Shown here: piece by piece, positions 44,759 through 56,460 of the stretch | How the letters are laid out: each line of letters opens with the position of its first letter | Numbering within the stretch: position 1 is the stretch's first letter | DNA from: Cryptomeria japonica | Taxonomy: Eukaryota; Streptophyta; Pinopsida; Cupressales; Cupressaceae | Direction of reading: 5' to 3' | DNA length: 64,000 nt | NCBI RefSeq assembly: GCF_030272615.1 | Contig: NC_081410.1 | Span: forward strand, 256,355,533 to 256,419,532 | Notes under the pieces: model-generated | The model's input: only the letters and a program-made list of their open reading frames with translations | Told to the model about the DNA's origin: nothing | Database searches by the model: none | Made by a program: the position numbers and the translations under genes

Positions 44759-46140
44759 TACTATATGAGCTTATAGACTATATGAACACTCTTTCCTACA
44801 TATGCTTAATTAATAAGTTTAGGATGACACAATATAGAGAGAGATTGTCTTTTATAAACAATTATTTCAATATGTGCACGTGCGAATAACTATGCACCCA
44901 CACTATTGAGGTGAGTGACAATTCATTGTAACAAATTTTGAGGTATTGAGGTAGCACATCCAATGCTTTATGTATTCAATATGTATTTAATACAGTCTAT
45001 CTTTAAATGACAAAGAGGATAATAATATGGCAACTTGCTTCTTCGAGCTAAGCAAAAATTAATGCATTTATTTCTTTTATTTATAGCTTGAGATTTAGCA
45101 TAGTTTAGTTGAAGATAACAATTGATATGTCTCGTACCACTATTAGTCATATCATTTATTTTGTGGTGGAACCCAAGAGATCATTCATCATGACATAATT
45201 ATTTCTTCAATGTAAAGCAAAAAGGGGCACACATCCTCCTTAAGTGAAAAATCGAAAGGAACTCTTGTTACCACTTTGGTTTCCAACTTCTGGCCTGATT
45301 ATATTATCAGTCCAAAATAAAATGATTAAATAAATGAAAAAATCTCTAAGGAAATAATATAAAAACATAATTTATTTTGTGTCCAGGTGATACAGATAAC
45401 TCTATTGGGGTTATATACACCTACCTAGTAGTAGAACTATGTCCGTTAAAAATCAAAGCGATATCCTTGTTAGGGCTATGGACATATGTTTGGTAGCAAG
45501 GCTCTATTTGATTGGCTATGAGGGATACCTAAACTATGTAGCTTTATGCAGATGTGTTCTCTTCTCTTCCTAACCTTGCGGAAAGGATAAATAAGAAAAC
45601 ATAATGCACACACAATCAATTGACCCTTCCCCTTAACAAATGTATGTACTTTCTATGGTGTTGAATTCCTAACATAGATATTTTCATGTTTAACAGATCA
45701 TTCTAAATGTTTTGTTATAAATTGGAGATTCAAATGCATTAGTCTTTTATTTTTCTTTCAAGAGCGAAAGCCTTGTGTTATAATTGCTAGAATTAGGACA
45801 TAATTCTGACCATCACTAAATACATTATGAATTTGTCTAATCCTTTTCTTCTCATTCTCATGGTTCATTGCCTTACCATTTTCCTAGTTTAGTGGAGCAT
45901 CTACTGTCACAACCCTCCTCTATCACTTTTTGATTTAAATACAATTCTATTATGTTTTTGGTTAAATTACTAAAATGATTGAATAAATGTTATAAAAGAA
46001 TAAAATGAACACACACACACACACACTTGGAGAATATAATTCAAAAGGCATTATTTTTATTTATTTATTTTCCACTCCCAATTATGGCACATGTTGTAGG
46101 AAGAATAAGAAGCTTCTAGATGAATCTCCACCACCTTGCA
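44759..46140. other. AT-rich sequence without a gene
   Basis: No supported coding region. A short CA microsatellite lies at about 46010-46027. Confidence 0.55.
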
Positions 46141-47271
46141 TGTAACTCCCCCACTAAGTTTAATCAATTTGCATGAGTCCAATATTGGAAAAGAATCTCC
46201 TTTTTAATTAAATTTTTTAGATAGTGGAATGGAGGGATTTTTCTTATAAAATGATATGCAAGTTTCAAAGAAGGGAGTTGATTATGTTTTGAAGGAAATT
46301 TCCCAAGTTTTTCTTTGGCAGTCTAATTTTTGTTGCAGGATTTTTAAGTTGTTGTTTGAAGGATCTCTCTCAAGTTGTAAGGAAGGATCAAAGGATAGCT
46401 AGAGGATTCAACATCAAGCTTCAGTAAACCAGGTTCTCTCCTTTTGTCATATGAGGAATTTGTACTTATCAAAAAAAAATATATAGTTTCTAGATTCTTT
46501 AGTTGAATATAGTTTTCTGAAAGAAATCATTTTTTTTATTTGCTAGATAGGAAGAAAATCTATTTTGTTTTCTTTAAAGAAATGCAGTGATATAATTCTT
46601 TCTCTTTTTAAATACAAATGCAGACTTCTCTTGCATATTTTATTTAATCTATTTAAAAGGTAGAAAATAAGATTTTTTGCTTTTCTGTTTTCTCTTGAAA
46701 ACTAGAGATGATATTGAATATAAAAATAAATAAATCTCTCTCTCTCTCTGTGAATGAATAAATGAATCTCTTCTTCTTATTTAGGAATAAAATGCAGCTC
46801 TATTATTTATTTTATTTAGGAAATATGCACATAATCTTGCTTTTTGTTTTTTCCAAAGATTGTAGATCTAAGCAAAAAATCATATTTCCTTTATTTTTAA
46901 ATCTCTTTTCTAAGATTAAAACTCTTCCCTGTGTGATTTGAATCTTAATCCTTATTTCTTCCCTCAAATTCATTTCTCTGGCTCTTCGAATAGAAATTTG
47001 AAATGTGAAATTAGTTGAAATGGAGGAATAGATTTGGCTGTGAATAATCCTCTATGTTATTCTCATTGGGGTCCATTAATATTTTTATGTCTGGTTATCT
47101 ACTTCTCTTGGGAATAATAGTTGAAAACTAAGGAATAAATCTCTTTGTAAATAACTCTCAATGTTATTCACTCCTATAAATAAATCCTTATTGTTTACAT
47201 TAATATTTTATCTCTCATATACTGGTTAAATACTACTCTCTGTGCTTAAATAAATTAAAACTAGAAAACTA

Positions 47272-47332
47272 TATACATATATATATATATATATATTTAT
47301 ATATGTATGTATGTATGTATATATATAAGTAT
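47272..47332. repeat. TA / TATG microsatellite in the LTR
   Basis: Alternating TA interrupted by TATG repeats; length varies easily. It is followed 110 bases later by the GC-rich hairpin block. Confidence 0.85.
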
Positions 47333-47442
47333 TTAAATTATCGTAAAAGAAAAGAAAAGAAAATTTGATGCAGCACACGTACAACGAAATGAATTCGCAT
47401 AGGTTTGAGGGCCGTTGTAGGAGGGGATGGGTGGAGCTAATG

Positions 47443-47488
47443 CCGCAGGTTGGGCGGGTACCTAGTGGTACCCTCCACTAACCTGCGG
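47443..47488. repeat. 46-bp imperfect palindrome in the LTR
   Basis: Outer arms CCGCAGGTT (47443-47451) and AACCTGCGG (47480-47488) are exact complements. Inner arms GGGTACC (47456-47462) and GGTACCC (47467-47473) are also exact, with loop TAGT. Confidence 0.9.
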
Positions 47489-47533
47489 TCACTGCTACGG
47501 TAGTGGCCGCAGGGTAGTGGGGGGAACCACGAT

Positions 47534-47587
47534 GGTCCCCTCATCACTGCGGGTCTGCGCCCACAGGCTCGCAGTGATGATGGGACC
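47534..47587. repeat. Inverted repeat with 18-bp arms in the LTR
   Basis: GGTCCC, one unpaired base, TCATCACTGCG (47534-47551) face CGCAGTGATGA, one unpaired base, GGGACC (47570-47587): 17 of 18 positions pair, loop 18 bases. Confidence 0.9.
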
Positions 47588-48651
47588 CGTGGGCCCTTCC
47601 CACTCCTCGGTACCATGCCATCAAACAAAATTCAAATTTAAATGTTAAGTGTTAAATTCTCTTTTTTTATATATATAAAATTTTAGTGTAATTAAATTCC
47701 TTTTTATATATATAAAATTTTAGTTTAATAAAATTTTAAACTTAGGTAAATTTTTAGATTTATAATTACTTTTAGCAATTTATAAACTGTAAAATAAATT
47801 ATACCAAATATTATAAATTAGATTCTTTTTTTTTTTCCACTTAAGCAATTGATCCATATTAAATGATTTGAAGCTAAATTCTATTTTGAAATTAGTGGCT
47901 TTATAAGCGATATTCTCGCATGTAACTTACACTACCTTCGCCTGATGCAAATTCTTGACATTGATTACGTTATTGGCGTTTCCATCTCCATGTAAGTTTC
48001 ACTTTTAATTATTAATATGCAAGTTTCATAATTATCATTTTTATGCAAGTTATATTTCAAGTTTTGAATAATAAATAATGTTAGTTATGGTTTTTTTTTA
48101 ATTCTGTGTAATTCATCAAGTAGTTATTTCAATTAATTGAGCTTTGAATATGCGTTCAATTCATAACTATTTTCCAAGCATGATGTTTTTCATAAGTTAG
48201 AAAATTAAATAAAGGAAGTTGGAAAACCAAAACCTAGTAGCGTTCGGTATATATAGTGCCTCTGGGTCATGCTTACGGATAATGTTGTCGTGTTGAACTA
48301 GCACTTAATGCGTAATAAAGCTGCATCGATGACGTCTATGGCATCGCCCATATAAATTGTTGGGGAGTAATAAGGGACACTTGGAAATTAAAATCCAAGG
48401 GGCAGGTAATCCCCCTTGGATTGATAATTTAATAAGATAATTCTGAAACGATCTTTCATCCGCTGAGTTAAACTATAGTAAACCCCTATAGGGATGATGA
48501 GTGAAATGCTTTTATGAAATTGTTTTAATCTCGAAGAATTGTTGTCGATTGACAATTGGTCAAGGGTGACACTTATGATAAGAATTAGGATATAGTTGTT
48601 TTAGGCCACAAGCAATAGCCCATCTTGAGCCTTTGCTTAAGCGCTACAATT

Positions 48652-48713
48652 GTGGGTAGCAACCGCAGAGAAACTATCTAGGACATTGACCCTAGATAGC
48701 GTTGTGTACCCAC
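48652..48713. repeat. Nested stem structure in the LTR
   Basis: GTGGGTA (48652-48658) pairs with TACCCAC (48707-48713), GCAAC with GTTGT, and CTATCTAGG (48674-48682) with CCTAGATAG (48691-48699). Together these give a multi-stem hairpin. Confidence 0.75.
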
Positions 48714-49140
48714 TAATCAGTTTACATCAAACCATAGAGTAGAAAATAGAACTACATATTTTACGCCTTGATCCCATGCCGAAACGGGTATGTAGGTAGT
48801 CTTGGAACAGAGTTGTCCCTAGTACTCAGGCATTCGTGGGTGGGGCCTAGGCTTGGTAAGAAGAAGGGTTGAATATAATCCTAATTTGCAAGATAAGTAT
48901 AAAAAAACAAATGGGAAAAAGTAAATCAATGCATACTCAGAAGGAATCCCATATGGATTCGCTTGACTTCCCGAGGCTTTAAGCCAAATTCTGAGGTGGA
49001 ACTCAAGCTTGTACTATGTTACTTAATTACTCCGAAGGACGGTGACCTCGGTGCACTTATGTTAGAAGAGTGTAGTACTTAGTGAGTGGCTCAGGGCTCG
49101 AATGGTCTCGATGAGTCTAAGTCTCTAGCCAGAGCACCTC

Positions 49141-49268
49141 CTATCCCGATTGGATAGATGGCTACCCCATATGGGTAGATGCCTATCCCGTATTGGATAG
49201 ATGAAATCTTATGTCCCGTATGGACTGATGCCTAACCTGTATGGTTAGATGCTCATCCCAAATGGATG
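49141..49268. repeat. Array of six ~21-bp hairpin units with covarying arms
   Basis: Left/right arms: CTATCC/GGATAG (49141), CTACCC/GGGTAG (49162), CTATCC/GGATAG (49183), GTCC/GGAC (49213), CTAACC/GGTTAG (49232), CATCC/GGATG (49254). Loops are five or six bases, mostly C-x-x-A-T, and each unit is followed by AGATG or a variant. The arms differ between units but stay complementary within each unit. It lies about 100 bases before the LTR end, hence probably in the transcribed part. Confidence 0.85.
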
Positions 49269-49368
49269 GATGCTCAGAGTATGCAATTGAATCAAACACA
49301 ATGATTAAATTAAACAAAAAAAAAAGAGGTCGCATTTTGTTGAGTTAAGTACGGTGGGTTATTACATG

Positions 49369-49380
49369 TGGTATCAGAGC
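49369..49380 (+). other. Primer-binding site of the Tekay/Del-like element
   Basis: TGGTATCAGAGC, an exact tRNA-Met complement, two bases after the LTR end. Confidence 0.95.
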
Positions 49381-49514
49381 AAAGGTTCAAATCTAGGCCT
49401 TGTGCTCACTTCAATTTATACAACTAGGGGAATATTTTGCAATGGTAGAAATTAAATTTTAAAATCCTAAATCAAGAACTAAGTACATAATTTAACTTTC
49501 AGGTAAAAACCTAG

Positions 49515-50790
49515 ATGGCTAGAGGAAGAGGAAGAGGAAGAGGAAGAGGAAGAGGAAGGGATAAGGGAAGACATACTACCACTAGGAGTCAAAGGGAAGA
49601 AAACCATGAGGAAAACCATGAAGAAAACCATGAAGGGGAACAACATAACCTAGGAAATAATGAAGATGGGGTCGAGGCTATAATCAACCTTCTAACCGAG
49701 CAAAGAGATAAAATCAACTTCTTGGAACAATTAATGTAGGACCTTAGGGCGAGGCAGAATGACTTTGAAAATCGAAGTGGTACTGAAAAAGGAAACCCTG
49801 GTAGCAATCAAGGGAATATGATGGGTAATAGAAAAGAAAATAACATATTGGAACTCTCCAAGGACTTAAAGAAAATCACCCCTCCTAAGTTTGATGGGAG
49901 GCAGATTGGTGAAGGAGCTAAAAATTGGTTAAATGAAATGGAAAAGTATTTTGAGCTAAGAGATTTTAGCGAAACAACCAAAGCCTTATGGGGTTCCTAT
50001 CAACTCACAGGGGAGGTAGCTAGTTGGTGGACCAACACCAAGGAACAAAATGGGTATATCAGGGATATGGTCTCATGGGATCAATTTGTTCACCACTTCA
50101 AAGAGAGGTGGCTCCCTCAATTGTTCTTTGATGAGAAGGTGACAGAATTCCATAATCTATGTCAAGGGCCCCTATCAGTCCAACAATATTGGGATAAGTT
50201 TGCCAAATTGCTTAAGTATGTACCCAAGTACCAGAAAGATGAAGAAGGCCAAGCAAGGAAGTTCATTTTGGGGCTAAATACCAACATAGGGGCAGAGGTT
50301 GACATGCATGGACCCAAAAACATGAAACATGAACAAAGTACTTGAAAAGTCCCTAAGGCAAGAGAGGAAGATCCAAACACTAGCAGGGCTGAACTATAAT
50401 GGGAACCACTCATTTAAAAGGAAGTGGGAATTCAATGGGAACACTAACTTCAACAAAGGTCAAAGGAATAATTCTTCCAAAAGAAGGCCACCCCCTAATC
50501 AATATCAGAGGAATGGAAATAATAATAATAATAATCAGGGCAATAATAACAGAGGAAACTACAACATGAATGACCAGCAGAGTAGGATAACTTATCCACC
50601 CAGGGCCAATGAAACAAGGAATGATCCTCCTAGGAACCAAGGCAGGAGGGGTCCTTTAGGTGGATGCTGCATGTGTGGGGGAAACCACTTTTCTAGAGAG
50701 TGTCCTAGGATGCAAGGTCAAATTAGGGCCAATCAACTCCAACAAGGACCCCAACAAAGGATTCATGCAACAGTTAGGAACCGAAGAGGA
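49515..50790 (+). pseudogene. Gypsy gag (Tekay/Del-like)
   Basis: ATG at 49515. The N-terminus is an Arg-Gly repeat (MARGRGRGRG...), followed by three ENHE repeats. A TAG at 49737 replaces a probable Gln. The capsid core shows TPPKFDGRQIGEGAKNWLNE, LWGSYQLTGEVASWW, FKERWLPQLFFDEKVTEF and GPLSVQQYWDKFAKLLKYVP (49870-50220), the classic plant retrotransposon Gag. A frameshift near 50330-50345 moves to the frame with an Asn-rich stretch and the zinc knuckle CMCGGNHFSREC (about 50670-50705). It builds the particle that carries the RNA. Confidence 0.93.
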
Positions 50791-51330
50791 AGATACCATA
50801 ATGTTCCTGTGGAAACTACAAGCACACTATTTGAACAACCAATTTCAATTCTAATTGACACTGGGTCATCTGAATGTTTCATCTCACCTGAATTAGTAAG
50901 TAAATATGCATTAAAAGTTAATCAAATGGAGTCATCATGGATGGTTCAATATGGGGATAAGGCAACTAGGGAAGTAACTAAGTGTTTGTCGAGGGTAAGG
51001 GTACAATTTCCTGAGTTTGAAACAATGGTAGATCTCTATGTGGCACCCCTAGGATTATATGATGTAATCATTGGAATGAGTTGGTTAACAGACCGTCAAG
51101 CTAATGTAGATTTCTATAGCAAAGTTGTTGAATGTTTGGATGATGGAGGAAAAAGGGTCAAAATCCAAGGGAAGTTTAATCCCATTAATATAGAAACCAT
51201 ATCAGCCATGCAATTAAAGAAGGAAAGAAGAAAAGGAGGCCTAATCTATATGGTTGAAATTGATGAAGGAAAAGAGGAAAATACCTCAACTTTTGAAAAT
51301 ACCCCTTTCTTAAAGGAATTCAAGGATGTA
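50791..51330 (+). pseudogene. Gypsy aspartic protease (Tekay/Del-like)
   Basis: ILIDTGSSECFISPELV with Asp-Thr-Gly at 50857-50865, followed by the LYDVIIGMSWLTDRQANVDF hallmark (about 51056-51115). The frame is continuous from 50329 to 51513, so this domain is intact in sequence. It would cut the Gag-Pol polyprotein. Confidence 0.93.
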
Positions 51331-52160
51331 TTTCCAGAAGAGTTACCTGGCTTACCCCCTAAAAGGAAGTTTGACTTTTCTATCAAAGTTCTAATGGGAG
51401 ATGAACCAATATCAAGGGCACCTTATCGAATGAACACAACTAAATTACAAGAGCTCAAAATGCAATTGGAGGAACTCTTAGCTAAGGGATTAATAAGGCC
51501 AAGTGTATCATGATGGGGAGCGCCAGTCTTGTTTGTTAAGAAGGATGGAACCTTAAGACTATGCATCGACTATAGGATGTTGAACAAGGTCACAATAAAG
51601 AATAGGTATCCCTTACCTCGAATAGAGGATCTTTTTGAAAAAATGAAAGGAGCAGAAATTTTCTCAAAGATAGACCTCTAGTCAGGATACCATCAACTCA
51701 GAATTAAGGAGGAGGACATTTTGAAGACAACTTTCAAGACTAGATATGGGCATTATGAGTTCACAGTAGTTCCTTTTGGTGTAACCAATGCCCTAGCTGC
51801 ATTTATGAACCTAATGGATAGTGTACTCCATGACTACTTTGACAAATTTATTTTGGTATTTCTGGATGACATATTGATTTACTCTAGGAATGACGAGGAA
51901 CATTTAGTACACCTACAAATTGTTTTGCAAAGGTTGAGAGAACATAAGTTATATGGGAAATTGTCAAAATGTACTTTCTTCGAGGAAAAGATTCACTACC
52001 TTGGGCATATAATATCAAAGGAAGGAATAGCAGTTGATCCAGATAAGATAAAAGCAATAGTAGAATAGTTGATCCCTAAAAATGTTTCAGAAGTAAGAAG
52101 CTTTATGGGGCTAGCAGGTTACTATAGGAGGTTTGTGGAAGGGTTCTCTAAAATAGAAAA
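51331..52160 (+). pseudogene. Gypsy reverse transcriptase (Tekay/Del-like)
   Basis: FPEELPGLPPKRKFDFSI leads into [46 protein letters not shown]-stop-SGYHQLRI, PFGVTNALAAFMNLMDSVL, the catalytic FLDD (about 51859-51870) and KCTFFEEKIHYLGHIIS. Stops: TGA at 51511 (fits CGA to TGA), TAG at about 51679, TAG at 52066 (fits TGG to TAG). No frameshift was seen. Motif spelling is that of chromoviral RT. Confidence 0.94.
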
Positions 52161-52703
52161 CCCCATCACCTCATTACAAAGGAAGGGTAAAAGGTTTGTG
52201 TGGACAGAACAAAGTGATAAGGCATTCCAAATCTTGAAAGGAAAACTAACCTCAGCACCCATTCTAAAAGTACCAGATTTGAATGGACACTTCACAGTCG
52301 TAACTGATGCTTCTATTGAAGGTTTAGTAAGAGTACTTGTCCAAGATGAAGGGGTAGTAGCTTACGAATCTAGAAAGCTAAAGACTCATGAAGTTAATTA
52401 TGCACCCCATGACTTAGAGTTAGCAGCGATTGTGCATGCCCTACAGAAATGAAGACACTTCTTACTAGGGAAGCCCTTCGAGTTAGAATCAGATAACCAA
52501 GGACTAAAGTACATCTTTACACAACCCCACTTAAATTCCAAACAAAGAAGGTGGTTAGAGTTTCTAAGTGAATATGATTTTGAAATTGAATATATTATGA
52601 GGAAGGAAAATAGGGTGGCAGATGCTTTGAGTAGGAGGAGACACTTGATGACTATAGCAACATTCAAAACTTCTTTCAAAAGGTAAGTGATGGATAAGCA
52701 GGG
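52161..52703 (+). pseudogene. Gypsy RNase H, cut by the LARD insertion
   Basis: FVWTEQSDKAFQILKGKL, VVTDASIEGLVRVLVQ, NYAPHDLELAAIVHALQ followed by TGA at 52450 (a probable Trp, TGG to TGA), ESDNQGLKYIFTQPHLNSKQ, RRWLEFLSEYDFEI and NRVADALSRRRHL are RNase H motifs in order. A TAA at 52684-52686 and the start of the LARD LTR at 52704 end the frame; integrase is missing from the window. Confidence 0.93.
52699..52703. repeat. Presumed target-site copy (left) of the LARD-like element
   Basis: CAGGG directly before the left LTR. The second copy would be after the right LTR, outside the window. Confidence 0.4.
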
Positions 52704-55700
52704 TGTAAGGCCTTCCCCAAAGCAAGCTTTGATTAACTTAGTTGACCATGTTTGACCCTATTAATAAATGCTATATAATACAATAGAATGGACTGTGTTA
52801 GACCGATAGATTGGTGAGAAAAGAAATTGAACCAAGTTATAGAGTTATTTCACCTTGTGGTGTACATTTGATGTATTATGAATTGAAATCCTAAAAGATC
52901 CACTGATTGGATAATCTTGATCTAACGTATGTCATCTATATCTAGATTTAGAACTTATAGCATTCCATGATTTGGATAACATTGATGTATGATTGATGCT
53001 TCATTTATATGCTTTATGATATAGAACTCTATATGATTCTAGAATAGGATAAATTTGAGATGATGTATGTCATTATTGGATTTGCAGGACTCTACTGTGA
53101 TGATAGAAATAGGATGTATGTTTTATGTATGGATCAAAATTATGAGGATTATGATAATTGATTATGTGGATTTATTTGGATATAAGATATATTGATTTGT
53201 TCAAATGTAAATTGTATGCAGAGTGTTTGACGTGTATTCTTATGCATGTGTTTTATATTATATGAGGTCATTTGGAATTACTAATGTGTAATTGAGATGT
53301 GCAGGAAAATTATCCATGTGACCATGGAAACATTATGGAGAACCAAACCTAGACCTATGTATGTTCGTAAAACCAGGGTTTGTCTATTTGGAGAGACAAC
53401 ACCCCGTTTGTGTCGTATTTTATTCGTAATAGTAAATGATGCATGTGTGTTAAATGTTATTTACTGATTTATTTAAATCCAACAAGAGACAAAATTTCTT
53501 GTGTAATTTTGTAAAAGTATTTTTATTGTGTCACTTGACACACGTGTTTATTTATGTTTTGATTTTTGAAATTGTCTCTTGGAGGGAGTTGTTTAATTAT
53601 AGCTTTTTTAATTAATTTAATGTGATTCCATAATTGCCTTAGGTAGAGAATCTTTGGGGTGGTCAACTTAGGTTTGACCCAAAAATTAACTTTAGAGGGG
53701 TTTAAAAGGGGTTAAATGGACACCTAGGGGTAGTTTAAAAGTGTTTCCTAAAGCTCATAAGGTATACCTCAGGGTTAGGAGTAATTTTAGGCATGTACCA
53801 ACTCTCATGTGACCATTTAGAAACCCTAAAAAGTGACTTTTCTAAGTTGTGCGAAAATTGAATTTAGAAGGATCATCTAGGTTGTAAACTTTCCTTTTGG
53901 ATGTGAGACCCCTTTCCCATTTCCTCCTACCTTTCCTTTTTAGTTTTAGAAACTTGTGAGAAATCTCACTAGGGTCTTCTTAAGCAAGAATGAGAGATTT
54001 TGAGGGTAATCACCCACTCTCCATTTTTGGAGACAAGGATTTTGAAAGAAAAAAATTAGATTTGAACTAGGAATTGGCTAAGTGTAGAGAAGCATGGGGA
54101 TTGTGGAATTGGGCTGCTCATCCTCAACCAATCTAGCATACCTTTAGGCAGTTGAAGGTTGGTCAAATTTTCTCTTTATATTTCTTTATATTGCGTGTTG
54201 AGTTGAAAGGATTTGCTTGTGTAAAAAGGCTAGATTCTTGCATGTTTTCCTTGAAAAATTATTGTATTCTATGTTTTACTTTTTGTATGCATTTTATGTG
54301 CTTGGGAGTAATCAAGGCCTCCTACTCTTGGGAAGAGAGGATGGTCTTGTGGGTGGTAGAAGTGACAGCTCTTGAGTGAGAGGCTCTCGTTGTAAGAGTG
54401 ATCACAAGGGATTTTATGTGACCCTTGTTGCATGGCTTGTTTATGCATTTGGGGGTCATAAGGACGGAAATAAGGCATGAATGCGTTGGGGGGGCATAAG
54501 GAATGTGGGGTTGTTATACTTATGATGTATTTGGTTTTCCATGAGGTGGCTATATGTTTTACCATACTTGCAGTCTCCTCAGGGTACTTGGTCCACTACC
54601 ACCCTTGAAAAGACATAACAATGTGTGGTGCAGTGTAGCCTGGGTTGGGAATGTGTTTGTGTTTATTTTCCCCTTATTTACTGTGTTTGCATGTGTGTAA
54701 TCATGTCTAGGGCTTGGTTCTCCAAGCTTGGGGGTGGCTACTAGTTAGCCTAGGCTGGGAGGTGAGCACTCCATGGTCATATCCTTTGATTATTTGCAGG
54801 TTGTTGGAAGAAAAGAATATTACAAGTAGAAATTTGATGGAGCTATTTACTACAGAAAAACATTTGTAAATGAAATTTTTATTATTTTGAAAAGTCCTCA
54901 TTTATTAGGAATGAGAGACTCATTTGTAAAGTGACAATAAAGTTTTTTGAAATATGTTTTAAAGGGTTGTGATATTTTTAGTATGCTAAATTTCAGAAAA
55001 GAAATAAGTATTTTCTAGTTTAAGTTTTCCTATGGATCTGAAAAATAACATTCGTGTGTATGGGATATTCTAAAAAGAAAGAAAATTGTTTATTCTTTTA
55101 CACATTTAAAACAATTTATTAGTAAAGAAATGGACTAGATTTGCATGCATGTGATAGGCTAGAAATAATACATTTTAGATCTATACATGGAAATGCAAAA
55201 CTTAGTATTTAAATCTGTTATTAAAATGATTTGCAGAAAATAAAATCAAAGATTTTATAGCCATCTCTAAGGTTTTAATTAATAAATTATAGGTTTAATT
55301 AGTTGTTGTTAATTTTATTAAATTTTGTCATTTGAATAGTTGCTGAGGAATTATCAAACTCTGTCATTTGTTTATTGCAGAAATAAATTCTATAGTTAAT
55401 CGGATTTAATGGAAGTAAATAAATTCTAAAGATGTTGTTCTAAGAATATTTAGTACTGCTAATTACTTTATTTTTACAAAAATAAAAGCCATATTTGGAT
55501 AGCCTAACTATTTCTACTTCGCAACAAGGATATTAATAAAAAAGAAATAATTAAAATGATTAAACTTGCAGAAAATATCTAATCTGTTTTATTTGTTCAG
55601 AATAAAAATAAATGCATGAAAAGAAATTGCCCTAGATTCAATACTATTATATTTATATATATATATACAAACAACTAATTTATATGCATGCATAAAAGCA

Positions 55701-55754
55701 AAAAAAATGAATTCATTTCTTAAAAGTTAAATAAATAAACTTGTTGTTTAAAAT

Positions 55755-55799
55755 TTATATATACAAATACTTATATATTTATATATATATGTATATATA

Positions 55800-55845
<46 letters not shown>
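55755..55845. repeat. TA microsatellite in the LARD LTR
   Basis: Nearly uninterrupted TA run, followed by A-rich sequence and then the GC-rich hairpin array. Confidence 0.9.
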
Positions 55846-55850
<5 letters not shown>

Positions 55851-55941
55851 TCATTTAAATAAACCAAACAAAAAAAAAAAATTAAATAAAACAAATTTAA
55901 AAAAAAAAAAACATTATAGGGGAGGGTCGGCTCGGGCCGAA

Positions 55942-56164
55942 CCACTGTGCAATGCACAGTGGACGGCAGGGGCCGAACACTATGCACGCCACAATGGGTA
56001 GCCTTGGCTGACGCCATTGTAGACGTCCATAGTGGATGGCCCAAGGACTGCCACTGTGGGTGACCACAGTGGGCGCCGCCACTACGGCCGTCCATAGTGA
56101 ATAGCCCGAGGGCCACCACTGTGGGCGACCGTAGTGGTCGCCGCCACTATGGTAACCCATAGTG
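55942..56164. repeat. Array of about seven GC-rich 20-bp hairpins
   Basis: CCACTGTGCA/TGCACAGTGG (55942-55962, perfect), a weak unit near 55978, CATTGTAG/CCATAGTG (56015-56034), CACTGTGG/CCACAGTG (56052-56071, perfect), CACTACGG/CCATAGTG (56080-56099), CACTGTGG/CCGTAGTG (56117-56136, with two G-U pairs) and CACTATGG/CCATAGTG (56145-56164, perfect). Loops are mostly four bases. Unit starts are spaced 28 or 35-37 bases apart; linkers repeat CGCCGC. Long antisense frames across this block come from the repeat composition and are not taken as genes. Confidence 0.85.
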
Positions 56165-56387
56165 AGCGGAGTTGCCTCGGGTTGCCACCTGCAGCCTTCA
56201 CAACCTCCGTCGCCCAACCTTGTTTGGCCTTGTGCAGGGAAGAAAAAGAAACAAAAAAAATGAAGAATAGAACCCTAGCTCGGTTAGGGCTAGGGTAAAA
56301 TGTGGACAATAGAAAAGTAAAATAAGTAGGGGCTTATTTTATAATATAAAGAAGGGTTAGGGTTTGCATGGTAATAACACTTTAGTT

Positions 56388-56460
56388 TCATATATATATA
56401 TATATATAGATATATATGTATATATCTATATGTATATATATATTTATGTCTATTATATAT
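56388..56460. repeat. Second TA-rich microsatellite in the LARD LTR
   Basis: Alternating TA with GTA and CTA interruptions. Confidence 0.85.

Larger units (their letters stand above)
46141..49366 (+). repeat. Proposed 3.2-kb 5' LTR of the Tekay/Del-like element
   Basis: The 3' end is fixed by the primer site: ...GGTGGGTTATTACA. The 5' end is inferred from TGTAACTCCCCCAC at 46141, which mirrors the reverse complement of the 3' end (TGTAATAACCCACC) and the TGTAAC start common in plant Gypsy LTRs. Inside are a TC run (about 46736-46750), a TA/TATG microsatellite (about 47272-47332), a GC-rich hairpin block (47443-47587), a nested stem structure (48652-48713) and a tandem hairpin array (49141-49268). 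The 3' partner is outside the window. Confidence 0.55.
46141..52703 (+). mobile_element. Ty3/Gypsy (Tekay/Del-like) element, 5' part
   Basis: Proposed 5' LTR (46141-49366), primer site (49369-49380), gag, protease, RT and RNase H are present. The element is cut at 52703, just after RNase H, by the LARD-like insertion. Integrase and 3' LTR should lie beyond 64000 once the inserted element ends. Frames are broken by about five stops and one frameshift, mild damage compared with the Gypsy element at 13854. Confidence 0.85.

Noticed and set aside
47437-47628. Arg/Pro-rich - strand frame
   Set aside because: It spans the GC-rich palindromes of an LTR and has no support beyond base composition.
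49141-49268. CRISPR-like array
   Set aside because: Units are 21 bp, contain their own dyads and have no spacers; this is plant LTR sequence.
54152-54565. Frames of 75 and 98 codons repeated at 62621-63028
   Set aside because: Their conservation reflects the two LTR copies of the LARD-like element, not a gene; they have no domain and differ at the N-terminus.
55741-56309. Overlapping open frames of 75-123 codons on both strands
   Set aside because: They run through a TA microsatellite and the GC-rich hairpin array within an LTR; composition, not coding, keeps them open.
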